Assembly: GCA_963920765.1 (NCBI GenBank)
Contig: OY987247.1
Location: 11,194,471 to 11,258,470, forward strand
Length of the DNA stretch: 64,000 bases
DNA from: Ulota crispa
Taxonomy: Eukaryota > Streptophyta > Bryopsida > Orthotrichales > Orthotrichaceae
Direction of reading: 5' to 3'
Every line of letters starts with the position of its first letter. Positions within the stretch are counted from its first letter, which is position 1. The notes beneath the pieces are model-generated. The model had not been told where the DNA came from. It worked only from the letters and a program-made list of their open reading frames with translations, and made no database searches. The position numbers and the translations under genes were made by a program. Of this stretch, positions 35,926-48,014 are shown piece after piece.

Positions 35926-38189
35926 TAAATAATGCAATAGTTATCATACAAGGTTTTGAAAATGTGCACAACAACATTAAATATTATATTAAAATAGTAG
36001 GTAGTTATTTTTGTGTGAGTATTTTGAAATGATGTTTGCTAATGGCTGTTATGAAAAATAAGCTTAATTTATTTATTTTTGTTGTTGAAGCGGGTATAGA
36101 GATACTTCTTGCTATTGTCATTCTTCATGCCATGGCTTGCTACAAAGGTCCTTGTAAGAAAATAATATAAAATTGTGGAACTTACAAGCAACTTACTCAA
36201 AGTATAAATTTTTTTGTTTGTAGCTTATTGTTGAGCCTTGTGGATAGGTTCTCAAAAAGCAACAAATTCCTTCACTCTTTAAAGAGCAAATGGCACTTTT
36301 GGATCAAAAAAAAATTAACAATGAACCATAAAGTATAATTTAGAGTGTACAAGAATAAGTAAGTAATGATTTTCAAATAAACTTTTTAAACCATCCAGAG
36401 AATGTATTTACAATTGGATTTATTATTACACTTTCTAATATGGATCAACACTATAAAATAAATCTAATAATCTTGTTAAAATTGATCATGAATTGAAAAG
36501 TGCTAGCTTTCACCCAAAATGTATACTTTTACATTTACAATGTTTTATTTTAATTTGGTCATTTTATGAAAATGTTTTTTCATATTGACCTTTTAAATTG
36601 AAAGGCCATCTTTCACGGTAGAAAATCTAATAGTGGAAACAAACTTGTAATTTTGAATTACAAAATGTTTATTGAGCATTGTTTAAGAGATCTACATCAA
36701 ACAAACGCTAGGATACAAACACATGAATATGGTGTCATTTGAATGGAAAAAAAAAAGTGAATTTACAAAACCTATCAGAATCATGAGTTGCTCAAAAGTT
36801 GTACGCTTGGACAATATACATATGAAACACACAAATATCTTGATACAAACATCACAAGCTTTTACAATTGAAGATGTGGATGGACTTTGTGATTTTTTGA
36901 AATCAAAGATAATATTCTAAATAACAACATATAATTTCAAAGGTTCAAAAATGTATATGAAATTTTTACATGAAAAATTACATTTGCCTTGTGAAAATAA
37001 AACAACTAAGTAACAAATTTAGCTATCTAGCTTGCTATGACATGATGCATAAAGATCATGTGTATAATAATGAAAGTTGGGGATCATTATGACAATTACA
37101 CATTTTTGCAAACCTTGAATCATAAAAGCATGAGTTTCATAGTGTAATTTGCACTACTTGGATAATAGGAACATTTGATCCATCATGAATGCAAAATCAT
37201 GTACAATTATTGATCTATTGTATATGAACTAACTAACTTTGGATGAACAACTTGTCCCTTTGTAAGTTTGTTTTTTGTTTTGAAAAATGAATAGAGTAAA
37301 TAAGGGATAGGTTTGTTGAGCGTTTTTTGTTTCTTAAAAGCAAATCAATGTATAAAATGTATAAATTTTTACATAGTAGTGTACTGTGAGTTCTTGAATT
37401 GGCATCTAATGCTCAAACCTTCTATTTCATTATAAATGAAGGTTTTATGGAAAAAAACCCAAAAAGTGTGACAAAATAGAATTGACTAAATAGTTAAAGA
37501 TACATTAAGTTGTTCTTAGAATCCCTAAAGGGCCCAAATCAATATTAGAAATTATATGAAATAATTTAAAAATAATAGTCTCAAAATAGCAACCTAATTT
37601 CAAATAAGATCTAAACTTCCAAGGCATAGTGTTTTAATAGATATTAGCTGTAATAGGACGTGTTCTATTAAGAAAAAAACTTATATTAAATTGTGGTAGA
37701 AAACCATTTCTAAAAAGAAAATTGCTCAATGTTAATCTATATCTATAAAAGAATCCCATGGGTTGTTTGGGATGAAAAGTAAAGAGTTTGAGTGCAACTA
37801 TGAGTTGCATTCCATGCATGTAAGTTGCGCCTTTTACATTTTTTTTAATTAACAAGTTGCACCTTTTAAGTTTTTTTATGGTTGCACCTTTTACATTTTC
37901 TATAATGATCAACCTGTTGGTATAAAGGGTGAGTAAACTACTATTTAAATATAAATCCCAAGCTACAAAAAAAATTGAGATTGGAGAAATGCGTTTCAAG
38001 ATTAAGAATTTTTCATGAATCCAACATAATAATTGGCAAATAACTTTTCCTTTTGTGCAAAAGATATTTTAACCTCCAAATGACATGGAAGATAACATTC
38101 ACCAATTTCCAGTTTGAAAGTGTAAAGTAAAATTACAAGCTTGCATTTAATCTAGAAAATGTTGTGAGAGACTCTATATAAGTTCCAAA
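35926..38189. other. AT-rich intergenic, nothing supported
   Basis: Very low GC, with no recognisable exon, element terminus or RNA gene. A near-tandem phrase (gttgcaccttttacattttt and variants) occurs three times within 37825-37900. Confidence 0.4.
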
Positions 38190-38197
38190 TTTTTATA

Positions 38198-38472
38198 GGT
38201 AAAATCTCATGGATACCCGTGAAGTTTGCAATATTTTCATTGATACCCTTGCTTTTTCAGAAATTTCACGAATACCCTAGCATTTGTTTTGTTGTGCATG
38301 CCGCTTCCCTTCTTTCTTGTTATACGTGCGCACAAAGAAAGAAGGGAAGTGGCATGCACAACAAAACAAATGTTTGAAAATTTTGGTCCAAGGGTATTCG
38401 TGAAATTTCTGAAAAAGCAAGGGTATCTATGAAAATATGGCAAACTTCAAGGGTATCCATGAGATTTTCCCA
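38198..38472. mobile_element. Fold-back MITE, 275 bp, 8-bp duplication
   Basis: TTTTTATA occurs directly on both sides (38190-38197 and 38473-38480). The arms pair over nearly the full length (ends GGTAAAATCTCATGG / GGGAAAATCTCATGG), with a small loop near 38320-38338. An 8-bp duplication suggests a hAT-like origin, but a 9-bp reading (Mutator-like) is also possible. It abuts the next palindrome. Confidence 0.7.
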
Positions 38473-38481
38473 TTTTTATAA

Positions 38482-39129
38482 GGGGAAATTACAAAATGAG
38501 TAACAAAATGCACAGAAATCACAATTTGGATGTTGGTTTGAAAGTAATTACAATATGGGTAACAAAATCTGAATACCTCAAAGGCTTTGGCAAAGGAATA
38601 GATATATGTACCATCCCTTTTCAACTATTCTACCACATCTACTATATATGGTTGACATTTACAATATCAAAGTATGTGTGGAATAAATAAAAAACACCAC
38701 TAATTTGAAAATATAACTTGACATAGGCATTACAACTTTAATTTTGTTTATAAGCTCTACATCTTGCTCACAATATCAAATAAAAGTTCTTAATTATACT
38801 AAGTATAATTTAGATTTTTTAATTAATAGTTTGATATTGTAAGCAAGATGTAGAGCTGTATAAAAAAAATTAAAGCTGCAATGTCTATATCAAGTTATAT
38901 TTTCAAATTAGTGATGTCTTTTCCTTATTCCACACCTACTTTAATGTTGCAAATGTCAACCATATATAATAGGTGTGATAAAATAATTGAAAAGGGATGG
39001 TACATATATCAATTCCTTTGCCGAAGCCGTTGAGGTATTTGGATTTTGTTACCCATATTGTAATTACTTTCAAACCAACACCCAAATTGTGATTTCTTTG
39101 CTTTTTGTTACTCATTTTGTAATTTCCCC
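38482..39129. mobile_element. Long palindromic element, 648 bp
   Basis: The two halves are near-complementary throughout. It starts GGGGAAATTACAAAATGAGT and ends with the complement, with the centre near 38800. The flanking 9-mers match only in part (6 of 9). No coding capacity. The structure matches a Mutator-like fold-back or a self-complementary MITE. Confidence 0.65.
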
Positions 39130-41598
39130 TAATTTTAAAGGAAAAAGTCGTTAGTGATTGTGTTGTTCACACCACGTCACCAGTGTTATTATTGTTCCAA
39201 CTGTTGGGAATTTATGCTTGATGCGAGCTTGTGGTGGACAGTGTTCGTCATCTCTACTTTGGATTCGTGTGAGTTTTTTTTCCCCTTGTTTATCAAAACA
39301 AAAGTTGTTCATGGTGTGCAATTGTGCTTGCGGTTTCTATTTTGGATTCCGTACCTGAATTTGTGGTTGCCCAAAGTGTTGCTGTTGTGCATGATGATAG
39401 CGTGTTTTTCTAGTGCAAATGCGACGTAGCTGTTTGGAATGCTTTGCTCAAAATTTGAGCTTGAAAATCATTGTACCAAGTTGCATTTTGTTTTTGGCTT
39501 GCGTGCACAAGTGTCAAGTGGTTGTTTTCCTTCTTGGCGTATCAAATTGAAGATTGAATTCAAGTTCAATTGGTGAGGAATTTCAGCAACATTGTCAAGG
39601 TTTTTGCATTGAGAAAGTCAAATTTTTTCCCTTGGTTTGATTGTCCGTGTCTTGTCGTGCACTATTGAGACTGAAGAATCATGTTTTGCACAATGAGATT
39701 TTTTTTGCATTGGCACTTCACATTCATGGGAGCTGATTATTGAACTACTTGCAAATTAATTGCTTGCTCGTAAATTGAAACGCTTGTATTATTGTCTTTC
39801 TTTGCTCTTTAATGTGTTTGCATTCTTTGTAACACGGAAAGCTAATGTGCACACCTATCAACGCCAAATTTGATTTTTCACATAGTAGAGTTTACGATCT
39901 CAAAGTTTAATCAATGTTCTACCGAAGTTATCCCCACATGAACACGCTGCTTCTACTTGTGCATAGGGAAGATGGGATTTCACTTGTTTGCAAAATCCAT
40001 TGCACCGAGCTCTTTCATATTCCATTGAATTTATACATGCTTATACAAGAAGAGAAGGACAAAGATTCAAGAGAGCCTTTTCCAATCCAAGCGTCAATAT
40101 CAGTGAAAACAATCTTGTTTGCATTAAAAATGTCAAATACACCTAAAAATCCTTTGACACTACCTTCATACGTGGAAAACCCTACACATGACAAGCTAAC
40201 AAGGACAAGCAATTCTAGAAGGAAATTTATCCAACATCAAACCAAAACCCCTCACTCCAAGCGTCAATATCATTAAAAATAATCATTGAATACACCTGAA
40301 AACTCTTCGACACTACCTCCACATGTGGAAAACCCTACACATGACAAGCTAACAAAGACAAATGCCTCTATAAGGAATTTAATCCATTTTTTTATCAACA
40401 CAAAAATTGAGCGCTAACACTAGAAATGAAAGCCTAAAATATTGCAATGACATTTTTGCACTGATACTACTCATCATTACCTAATTGAGTAACAACTGAT
40501 GTATGCATCTGAGAACATGTGTTTACAATTATAAGAGAGTGGAAAAAGATTGTAAACCCAAGATTTTGAAGCATACAACAAAAAGTAATGACACAAATAG
40601 CAATTTCAAATTTCTTGTGTTGATGACACATTGTGAACTAAAAAGCATGAAGGTTTTGTAGTCATATATGCACAACTTATCGTCTAGTGGCATGGCCGCA
40701 GGTCAAACGCTTAACGAGAAAGCATGGAAGTGGTTCTCCATCTTTTACGACTTTTCCCCTGCAACAAAATTCTCAAGCTTTTGCACCCATTCAGCAATTA
40801 TTGAGCGTTGCACTACACAAAATCACAACAATGTTCACAAATGCAGGTACAATGCAGGTACGTCAAACAAAATGTTGCCAAGCGCATGAATGCGCAAAGA
40901 GGAGGAAGAACTCTCACTTGACGTTGCGAGAAGCAAGGCCAGCATCAATCACTACTTCAAGAAGAGAGCTCAAAACCAACAATCCATTGATTCCACAGTG
41001 TTGCTGCTCTATGAATGCCAACCCCCACAGCTTGTGCTGAAACGCCTAAACTGAAGGCATTGCTCTTACATAGCTCTCGTGAATCATTGAAATTACAAAA
41101 GAGCGCACAAAAAAATTGCAAATAATTGTTTTTGCATGATTCTATCTTTACTTAACAATTGCAAGCTTCCCGACCTTCTCGCAAGTCATGCGCCACATTC
41201 AGAGAAAACATTGCTCTTAACGTTGCTAGCATGTAGGTTTGAGCAATAAGACTGCCACTCAGTGTGAACTAGTAACCCGTAAATTGTACCTAACACTGAT
41301 CTTTTTGGAATGCGAACACCTAGTGAGATCTTAACTTAAGGATGCAATGATAAATTTTTTGACAAAAATATATCAATACTAGTCTATGTTTCACCAAAAA
41401 AACTTAATGACTAAAATATGCAGTTGGTAAGATTAGTGTACTCCATTGTACACCAAAGTCAAATTGACCAATCAATTGCTAGCCCTCCCTCTGCCCTCTT
41501 TGCCATTCACTTCTTGCTCTTTCCTTCCCTCCATATTGGCTTGATTTACTATACATATGTCAACGTAACATCAAGGTGAAAAATCTTAACTTTCATAA
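39130..41598. other. Intergenic, one tandem duplication, no gene
   Basis: Mixed AT-rich sequence. The open frames near 39154-39429 and 40687-41040 show no recognisable domain or splice context. A local duplication lies at 40081-40400. Confidence 0.35.
40081..40400. repeat. Tandem duplication, about 170-bp units
   Basis: Two adjacent units share ccaagcgtcaatatca, aatacacct, cgacactacct and the long word gtggaaaaccctacacatga. The second unit is shorter. Confidence 0.7.
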
Positions 41599-42032
41599 GA
41601 GGAAAAATGAGCTCAAGAGTAGGTCTCCCAATCTTGACCCACTACCATATTTATTAAGGTAGGAGAAACATAGGTAAAGTACCTACACAAGGGTTTCTAC
41701 CTTGTGTGAAGTACTCAAATGTACCTTGCTACGTGACAAAAGCATTTGATGATGCAAAGTAGTATTATAACATGACAATCACTAATGCAAGGACCTCTAG
41801 ATAGTGAAACACAAGAATAAATTATGATTAGAATTCTCAATCAAACAAGGACACTTATCAAACAAAGAGAATATAATATCATAAAAAGAAAGTATTCTCA
41901 TGGAATATTACGTCATAAGTTGCAAGCAGGTATAAGGCATTAGTCACTTTTGCTTTGAAAAAAGACATTACATTTAAATGCTTTTGACCCCTCTAGCCAC
42001 CTCCCTTGAGGGCCTTCTCTTGAGCTCATTTT
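41599..42032. mobile_element. TIR MITE (AAAATGAGCTCAAGAG), copy 1
   Basis: The ends AAAATGAGCTCAAGAG are perfectly inverted at about 41604 and 42017-42032. The interior is homologous to 42261-42658 in the same orientation. The superfamily is not certain. Confidence 0.65.
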
Positions 42033-42260
42033 AAACTACGTCAAGCAGTCAGCTAGCTTATTCTCTTGCCAAAAAATGTAATAATTTAGATATTTAGTAT
42101 TTACCATCAAGAGATTGAATTAGGAAGTTTTAAATTCTCATTTGGATTTAGAGAGCTTGCTTCATTCTAGAACCCTAGGAGAGGACACAATTAAACAACG
42201 CCAAAAAAGAAACACATTATTGCTTTTAGTACCCTTCTTGTAAGAAAATGTGAGACATTA

Positions 42261-42658
42261 GAAGAAAAATGAGCTCAAGAGAAGGCCTCCCAACCTTGAC
42301 AAGCTACCCTATTTATTTAGGTAGGAGAAGCATAGGAAGGTACATACACAAGTTTCTCTACCTTGTGTGAACTACTTAAGTGTACCATGGTATATAACAA
42401 AAGGACTGATGATGGAAAATTATATTATAACATGACAATGACAAATGCAAGGACCTTTAGTGGGACATAAGAATAAACTAGGACTAGAATTCCCAATTAA
42501 ACAAGGACACTCATCAAACAAGAAGCATATGGTATTGTAAAAAGAAATTATTCTCATGAAGTACTTGTAAGCGGGTATATGGGATTAGTCTCATTTAAAT
42601 GCTTTTGACCCCTCCAACCACTTCCCAAAGGAGCCTTCTCTTGAGCCCATTTTTCCTC
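42261..42658. mobile_element. TIR MITE (AAAATGAGCTCAAGAG), copy 2
   Basis: The left end gaagaaaaatgagctcaaga is inverted against the right end (ctcttgagcccatttttcctc). It is a direct repeat of the 41.6-kb copy, about 230 bp away. The two copies share acctacacaag/acatacacaag, ataacatgacaat and atgcttttgacccctc. Confidence 0.65.
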
Positions 42659-42694
42659 TAAAGTTTTTCACGTCTAGCCCACATGGATGTACTT

Positions 42695-42814
42695 AACACC
42701 ATATTCATTAAATTGGGAAAACCAAATTCCCAAATTGTATCCTAATGGTCGGTCTAAGTTGGTCAACTAAAACCCAAAATATTACAAAATTCCCAATTTA
42801 ATGAATATGGTGTT
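42695..42814. mobile_element. 120-bp MITE with 22+ bp perfect inverted ends
   Basis: AACACCATATTCATTAAATT and the following GGGAA are perfectly inverted at the two ends, flanked by ACTT on both sides (possible 4-bp duplication). A diverged relative with ends AACGCGATATTTATTAAAA lies at 46123-46379. Confidence 0.65.
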
Positions 42815-43089
42815 ACTTATTCTCTACAATAACAAAGCAAAGGAAGGAGGAAAGGAAAGGGCATGGAGAGGAGGGCAGGGCAGGGACTCATGCCCCATTC
42901 CCATCAGCATGTTGGGTGGATGGTTCTATCAACGTGTTGGCCCATCGGCCATCTTTGCAGTCTCACTGCCCAGTTATAGAACACGTCAGATAGGGTCACC
43001 TTTCAAGGCCCAAATTATTCTGAAGTCAAACTTAGAATCCGTGTTGAGGAATCCACCTCCCATCTTTTTTAATTTTTGCGCATGGTTAA

Positions 43090-43826
43090 TTAACACCTAA
43101 AGGGTCACTTGTCCCTACTGGGGACAAACGGGATTTTGGGCATGTATTTATGGTTAAATTATTTTGTGTAAATTTTTGAAACTTTCATGGAAGATGAGGA
43201 ATTCAAAAATCTGTGTGTACATCTAATTTTTACCTCATTTCAACATTTATTGAAGAAGTTATAAATGAATTTATGAGAATTTTTGTTTGGCGGGCAACTC
43301 AAAAACTTCTTTAAAAATTGCATTTTTTTAAAATAAAAATTTGAGGTCAGTTCTTTAGACTTACATATATGTGGAAAGTTTTGAATCATTCTATTCTAAT
43401 TGATGAGATAAAAGTTATGAGAAATTTTAGTTTGAGTGTAAGCATAGTTTTGAAATTTTCCACACCTGCGTGCAAACTAAACCTTCTCATAACTTTCATC
43501 TCACCTTTTAGAATTGAATGATTTCAAAACTTTTGGGTTTCCCACATATACATAAGTATGAGGAACTAACCTCAAATTTTTATTTAAGAAAAACGCAATT
43601 TTCAAAAAAGTTTTTAGATTGCTCACTGAACAGAAATTCTCATAAACTCATTTATAACTTCTTCAATAAATGTTGGAAGGAGGTAAAAATTAGATGCCCA
43701 TACAAATCTTTGAATTCCCCATCTTCTATAAAAGTTTCAAAAAATTACACAAAGTAGTCTAGCCATAAGTACATACCCAAAATCCCATTTGTCCTGCGAG
43801 AGGACACTTGGTCCTTTAGGAGTTAA
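43090..43826. mobile_element. Palindromic TTAA piggyBac-like element, 737 bp
   Basis: TTAACACCTAAAGGGTCAC at the left and, complemented, TTAACTCCTAAAGGACCAAG at the right, each at a TTAA. Both halves, inverted, match the left 350 bp of the element at 33152, with the centre near 43445. The element looks like two left ends joined head to head. Confidence 0.7.
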
Positions 43827-44230
43827 GGGAATTGATATATGCACACTGGTTGGTATTGATATTTGTACTCGGGGTAAATTTTAGATTTCTACCATCATAA
43901 AATTGAATTTGAGAATTTTGAATTCAAATTTTGATTTAGAGACCTTGATTTAGTCTAGAACCACAAAGGATGTTACAATTGAACAATGCTTATTGAAAAA
44001 ACTTAGTTTTTTTTCAAGTAAAGGTAAAATTAAAAATTTGCCCCCTAGCTAAGCTTTTCCATTGGGCATTGGTCAATTTTAACCCCTTTGTGGTTATAGA
44101 TTAAAGCAAGGTCTTCAAATCCAAATTTGAATTCAAACTTTCAAATTCAACTTTTTGATGGTAAATATTTAAAATTTACCCCTCCCCCGGTGTGCATATA
44201 TCAAAACCCAGGTGTGCAAATATCAATTCC
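43827..44230. mobile_element. Fold-back element family GGGAATTGATATATGCAC, copy A
   Basis: It is 404 bp, with inverted ends GGGAATTGATATATGCACAC and, complemented, GGGAATTGATATTTGCACAC. The arms pair through nearly the whole element. It directly abuts the TTAA closing the preceding element, so no left duplication can be seen. Confidence 0.65.
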
Positions 44231-44669
44231 CTTACTAAAACACATGCAAAATTTTAAAAAAGGAATGGGAGGTGGATTCCTTGAAAGCAATGTGGATGGT
44301 GCTTTCATGGAATCCATTCTAAGCTCTCTCATTGGTTGCATAAAGTGGGGGAATGTGTCAGTTGAGAAAACTTGTTTCACTAACACACTCCCCCAAACAT
44401 TCAACACACTTGTTTCAATATCAAATCAATGGACCCACGTCCAGCAAAGTGACAAGCATAAGCTCATCAAAGTGCATCCACCAATTTGGTGGGAATGGGC
44501 CTTCAAGGAGGGAAGGGCAGGGAGGGAGAGATGCTACTGGTTGGGCAATTCAAAAAAGCCCCAGTGGGCTAAAAAAAACTGGTTTGTTTGGGGATGTTGA
44601 GTTTCATAAAATTATCATGGAGCAAAAGCAGAGGGTAGTTTGCTCATATTCCACTCATGCTCTAAAACT

Positions 44670-44960
44670 GCTCACTTCCCCAAATGTACGCTATTGGTAC
44701 ATGTCTTATTCAAAGCCTTTCAACAATGTACATGGGACAAATATTTGAGCGGTGGGCGGTTTTAGAGCACCTATGACCTTTCCACTTCTAAATTTCACAA
44801 CTAATTTTTCAAAGCTCCATAAAATATGAAAACACTTGGGATAAATGCCAATTCCTCTTGACTTTCAAGGAAAATTTACTGAAAATTATTTCAAAAAATT
44901 TCACCTCCCCAAAATTTAGTTTCAACCCTTAAATGAACGTTTTACAAGCAAACTACCTTA
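44670..44960. repeat. Dispersed repeat, uninterrupted copy
   Basis: It matches 57917-57984 plus 58858-59060 (shared cggtgggcggttttagag, ccccaaaatttagtttca and others). In this copy the site is not interrupted by the 864-bp palindrome, so it serves as a related empty site. Positions 44231-44669 between the fold-back and this repeat hold no recognisable gene. Confidence 0.6.
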
Positions 44961-45043
44961 CATGGGTGATAAAAAACCCCTTCTGTGGTTGGTCAATTTG
45001 ACCTAGTGTACGTGCAACAAATATCTGCTGTACCTGCAATAAA

Positions 45044-45107
45044 TATATAAATATAAATATATAAATATATAAATATAAATATATAAATATTAAATATAAA
45101 TATATAA

Positions 45108-45171
<64 letters not shown>

Positions 45172-45172
45172 T

Positions 45173-45203
<31 letters not shown>

Positions 45204-45205
45204 AT
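45044..45205. repeat. AT microsatellite
   Basis: ATATAAAT-type units pass into a pure (TA)n tract at about 45115-45162 and back. The apparent minus-strand Ile/Tyr-rich frame across it is an artefact. Confidence 0.95.
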
Positions 45206-45475
45206 TATGTATATCATTTCCTTTCGAATCATGCTCACATGGCTCGCTCTCCCACATGTCAGCCTTATTCTGAAATATTCAGATGCCACTATGGGGAAAC
45301 TCGAGCTCGACGAAGAGTTAGAGGTCTACATCTCTATTGAGCTTCCAATTGGTGCTCGGGGTACATGAAGAGATTCCACATACGTTACGATGGTAGTATC
45401 CGCTTTGTTGGCATATTTTCAAGTTCTAGGTGCTTTGAGAATATAAAGGAAAAAATCTCTTCACAGTTTAAACTA

Positions 45476-45903
45476 GGGAATTGATATATGCACACCTGGG
45501 GCCTGGGGGTTGATGTTTGCACTCCCGGGGTAAATTATAGATTTTTACATCGTAAAGCTGAACTTGACAATTTTGAATTTAGATTTGGACTTAGAGACCA
45601 TGATTTAATTTAGAACCATAAAAAGAGTTGCAATTCAACAACACTCAACAAAAATGCTTATCTTTTGTACAAACAAAAGTGAAAGTAACACTTTTCTCCC
45701 TAGTTAAATTTTTTCAATGGATGTTGTTGAATTACAATCTTTTTAATGGTTCTAAACTAAACCATGGTCTCTAAGTCCAAATCTGATTCTACATTTTCAA
45801 ATTCAGCTTTATGATGATAGATATCTAAAACTTACCTCAAGAGTTGTGCAAATATCAACCCTGGTGTGCATATATCAACCCTGGTGTGCATATATCAATT
45901 CCC
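45476..45903. mobile_element. Fold-back element family GGGAATTGATATATGCAC, copy B
   Basis: It is 428 bp, flanked by a perfect 8-bp duplication TTAAACTA (45468-45475 and 45904-45911). The inverted ends are GGGAATTGATATATGCACAC. The arms pair across most of the element. The right end carries a duplicated subterminal phrase (ctggtgtgcatatatcaa twice). Homologous to 43827-44230 and 61149-61559. Confidence 0.8.
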
Positions 45904-46122
45904 TTAAACTAATGCATGTCTAAATGGGGCAGGAAATGGGGCTCCAAAGAAGAGTGCCAGTGTCTCCAACATTGTAGAACTTTGACGAGTATGACAATTA
46001 CAAGTGAGGAAGGGGGGTGATTGTGGGTTCCACTTTACCGCCTGGTGCAGTACATTGTGTGATCAACATGATGAGAAATCCAAGGTCAACAAGCAAGGCG
46101 TATAATATCATTGAAAGTACCA

Positions 46123-46379
46123 AACGCGATATTTATTAAAAGGGGAAAAACATGTGTACCATTTTGTATTTCACCTTAATCCCAAATAGCCACCTTAAAT
46201 TAGATTTGAAGGGATCATATTCAATCTGAGCCACTAAGATTTTTTTCCTCACAAATTCCTCCTCTCAAGTGAGACCACATGTATCAAAAAAATGCTGTAG
46301 CTCAAATTAGGGTGACCACCCTAATCCTGGAAAAGTCCCACTTTGTAAGCTTTTTCCCTTTTTTAATGAATATCGTGTT
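46123..46379. mobile_element. MITE related to the 120-bp element, 257 bp
   Basis: The left end AACGCGATATTTATTAAAA and the complemented right end AACACGATATTCATTAAAA, followed by G-rich and A-rich bases on both sides, match the ends of 42695-42814. The interior differs. Confidence 0.5.
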
Positions 46380-46822
46380 ACCGTCGCAGAGTGGTACCCA
46401 GTTTTTCAGTGCCCACCTCGGAAACCAAGGGTCGAGACAGGACGTAAGTGAACATGATCATTCACCAGGCAATGCCTGAACGTGAGCAGTACTACGCTGT
46501 GACACTGACGATGCCCACAGCATTATCAAAGAATCGGGCATGATCGGGAATCTACTCGCGCGAAAGGATTCTAAGAGCTGATAATGAAGACAGAAATTAA
46601 GGTATTTAACGGACGGTGCTGTTGCAATGCAAAGTGCATGAACCAGAGTGAGAGAATCTGAGTACTGTGAGTTGCCAGTAGGAGTGAAGTGGGCGATGAC
46701 CTCCAAGTGCTGCGTGCATTGTATGGCATCAAGGGATTGAGATCTCGTTATCTTTGATTTTCGGTTTCTAGACTACACTCTCTCATCCAAATACGCAGTG
46801 CGGGACGCAGTATCTGGTCGCC
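46380..46822 (+). other. 5' flank of terpene synthase pseudogene
   Basis: Unique sequence of moderate GC, unlike the repeats around it. It is the likely remnant promoter and leader. No TATA box is placed with confidence. Confidence 0.3.
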
Positions 46823-47937
46823 ATGGAGCTGCTAACGGATCCAAAATTGCCAGCCGGAGTAGCGTCCTTGGACGATGGCCAGCTTCCACCCTTGATGCCC
46901 ATGATCGTAGAAGGCCTGCCGCCAATGCGCCAGTCCAAGTACGTTCACGAGGCAGAAAAGGCCGTAACGTGGTACGTGGAGCGCAACGGGACATCGATTC
47001 CTTCAGCAAATACCGTCGTCTGGGCCTTTCATGGGCTAGCTATGTGCACTCCGGAGTTATCAGCGTAGACCGCCTAGTAGCACTCTCCGTTTGTAACTCA
47101 ATTGCGTTCCTGCTGGATGATATCTTCTTCGAGGACGCAGACAGTAAAGGCGAGGGTTTTCTGGAGCAGTATGGCATCGACCACACTGCTCGTGAGAGCC
47201 CTCAGAAAATCCAAGAGTACCTCCATCATCTGTTCTCAGTTCATGCTCAACAGCAGCCACCGCACAGTCCTGCCACCTTGATTGAGACCATGATGTGGGA
47301 GTTGGGTAGGAACATGTTGTCGTTGTCCAACCCAGAATGGTTCAACGCCTACATTGAGGGCCTCAATGAACACCACCTCGCAAGTGTTACCAACCATGCT
47401 GATATCCTTGCAGGCCACGACTCAAGCTTCCAAGATTTGGACGCTTACGCCGCCATGCGCGGAGGCAACGCTGGTGGCAAGTTCCTTCAGTTGCTGGCCG
47501 AGTCTGCCAGCAATACTTACCTTTCAAGTGCACTAAGATCAGATCCGTTCATGCACAAACTAACCACTGCAGCCTCCATCCATTTGGGATTATCAAACGA
47601 CATCTACTCGTATCCCAAGGAGATCCCGGAAGAAAAAATTCCCCGCAACCTGATGACAGTGCTCATGAAATGCGAAGGGCAGTCCTTTCTTCACACGGTG
47701 CGCCGAGCAGTAGAGCTCGTGAACATGTATGCTCGCACCATCGTAGATTTGGAGTCAGAAGCTTGAAACCCAGCTTTGCAGAATCACTTGCAGGAGATCA
47801 AAGCAGTTGTTGCAGGCAACATGTACTTTGGTTGCATGGACCCGCGCTACCGGCAAGCTGATTCAGTGTTTCCTGAACTGAAAGACACGACATCCAGTTG
47901 GAAGATAGTTCCTCACTCAGGATCTGCAGCTGCGTGA
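46823..47937 (+). pseudogene. Microbial-type terpene synthase-like (MTPSL), disrupted
   Basis: Class I terpene cyclase, which ionises prenyl diphosphates using metal-binding motifs. The microbial-like subfamily occurs in non-seed plants. Reading starts at ATG 46823 (context gccATGG). Homology moves from frame 2 to frame 1 at about 46995-47000 (VERNGTSI, then SFSKYRRLGLSW), implying a small indel. It continues to a TGA at 47764-47766, then stays open and family-like (including DPRYR) to a second TGA at 47935-47937. Total about 370 residues, the usual length. The aspartate-rich motif DDIFFED is at 47116-47136 and the NSE-type motif NDIYSYPKE at 47596-47622; both are intact. No intron is needed. 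With a frameshift and an in-frame stop it is most likely a recent pseudogene; a sequencing error could explain one lesion but less likely both. Confidence 0.85.
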
Positions 47938-48014
47938 TTTCGGTCTCAGGCAGGTGATACAGTAGTGTCTGCCGATCTGATTCCATGGCACCGAGAGTCG
48001 AACTACCTCAGAGG

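Noticed and set aside
40687-41040. 117-codon plus-strand frame
   Set aside because: No recognisable domain, starts at a non-ATG codon, no splice context.
44070-44090. Internal TTAACCCC inside fold-back copy A
   Set aside because: Lies in the arm of a palindromic element without a partner end; chance match to the TTAA family.
44993-45289. Ile/Tyr-rich 98-codon minus-strand frame
   Set aside because: It lies across an AT microsatellite.
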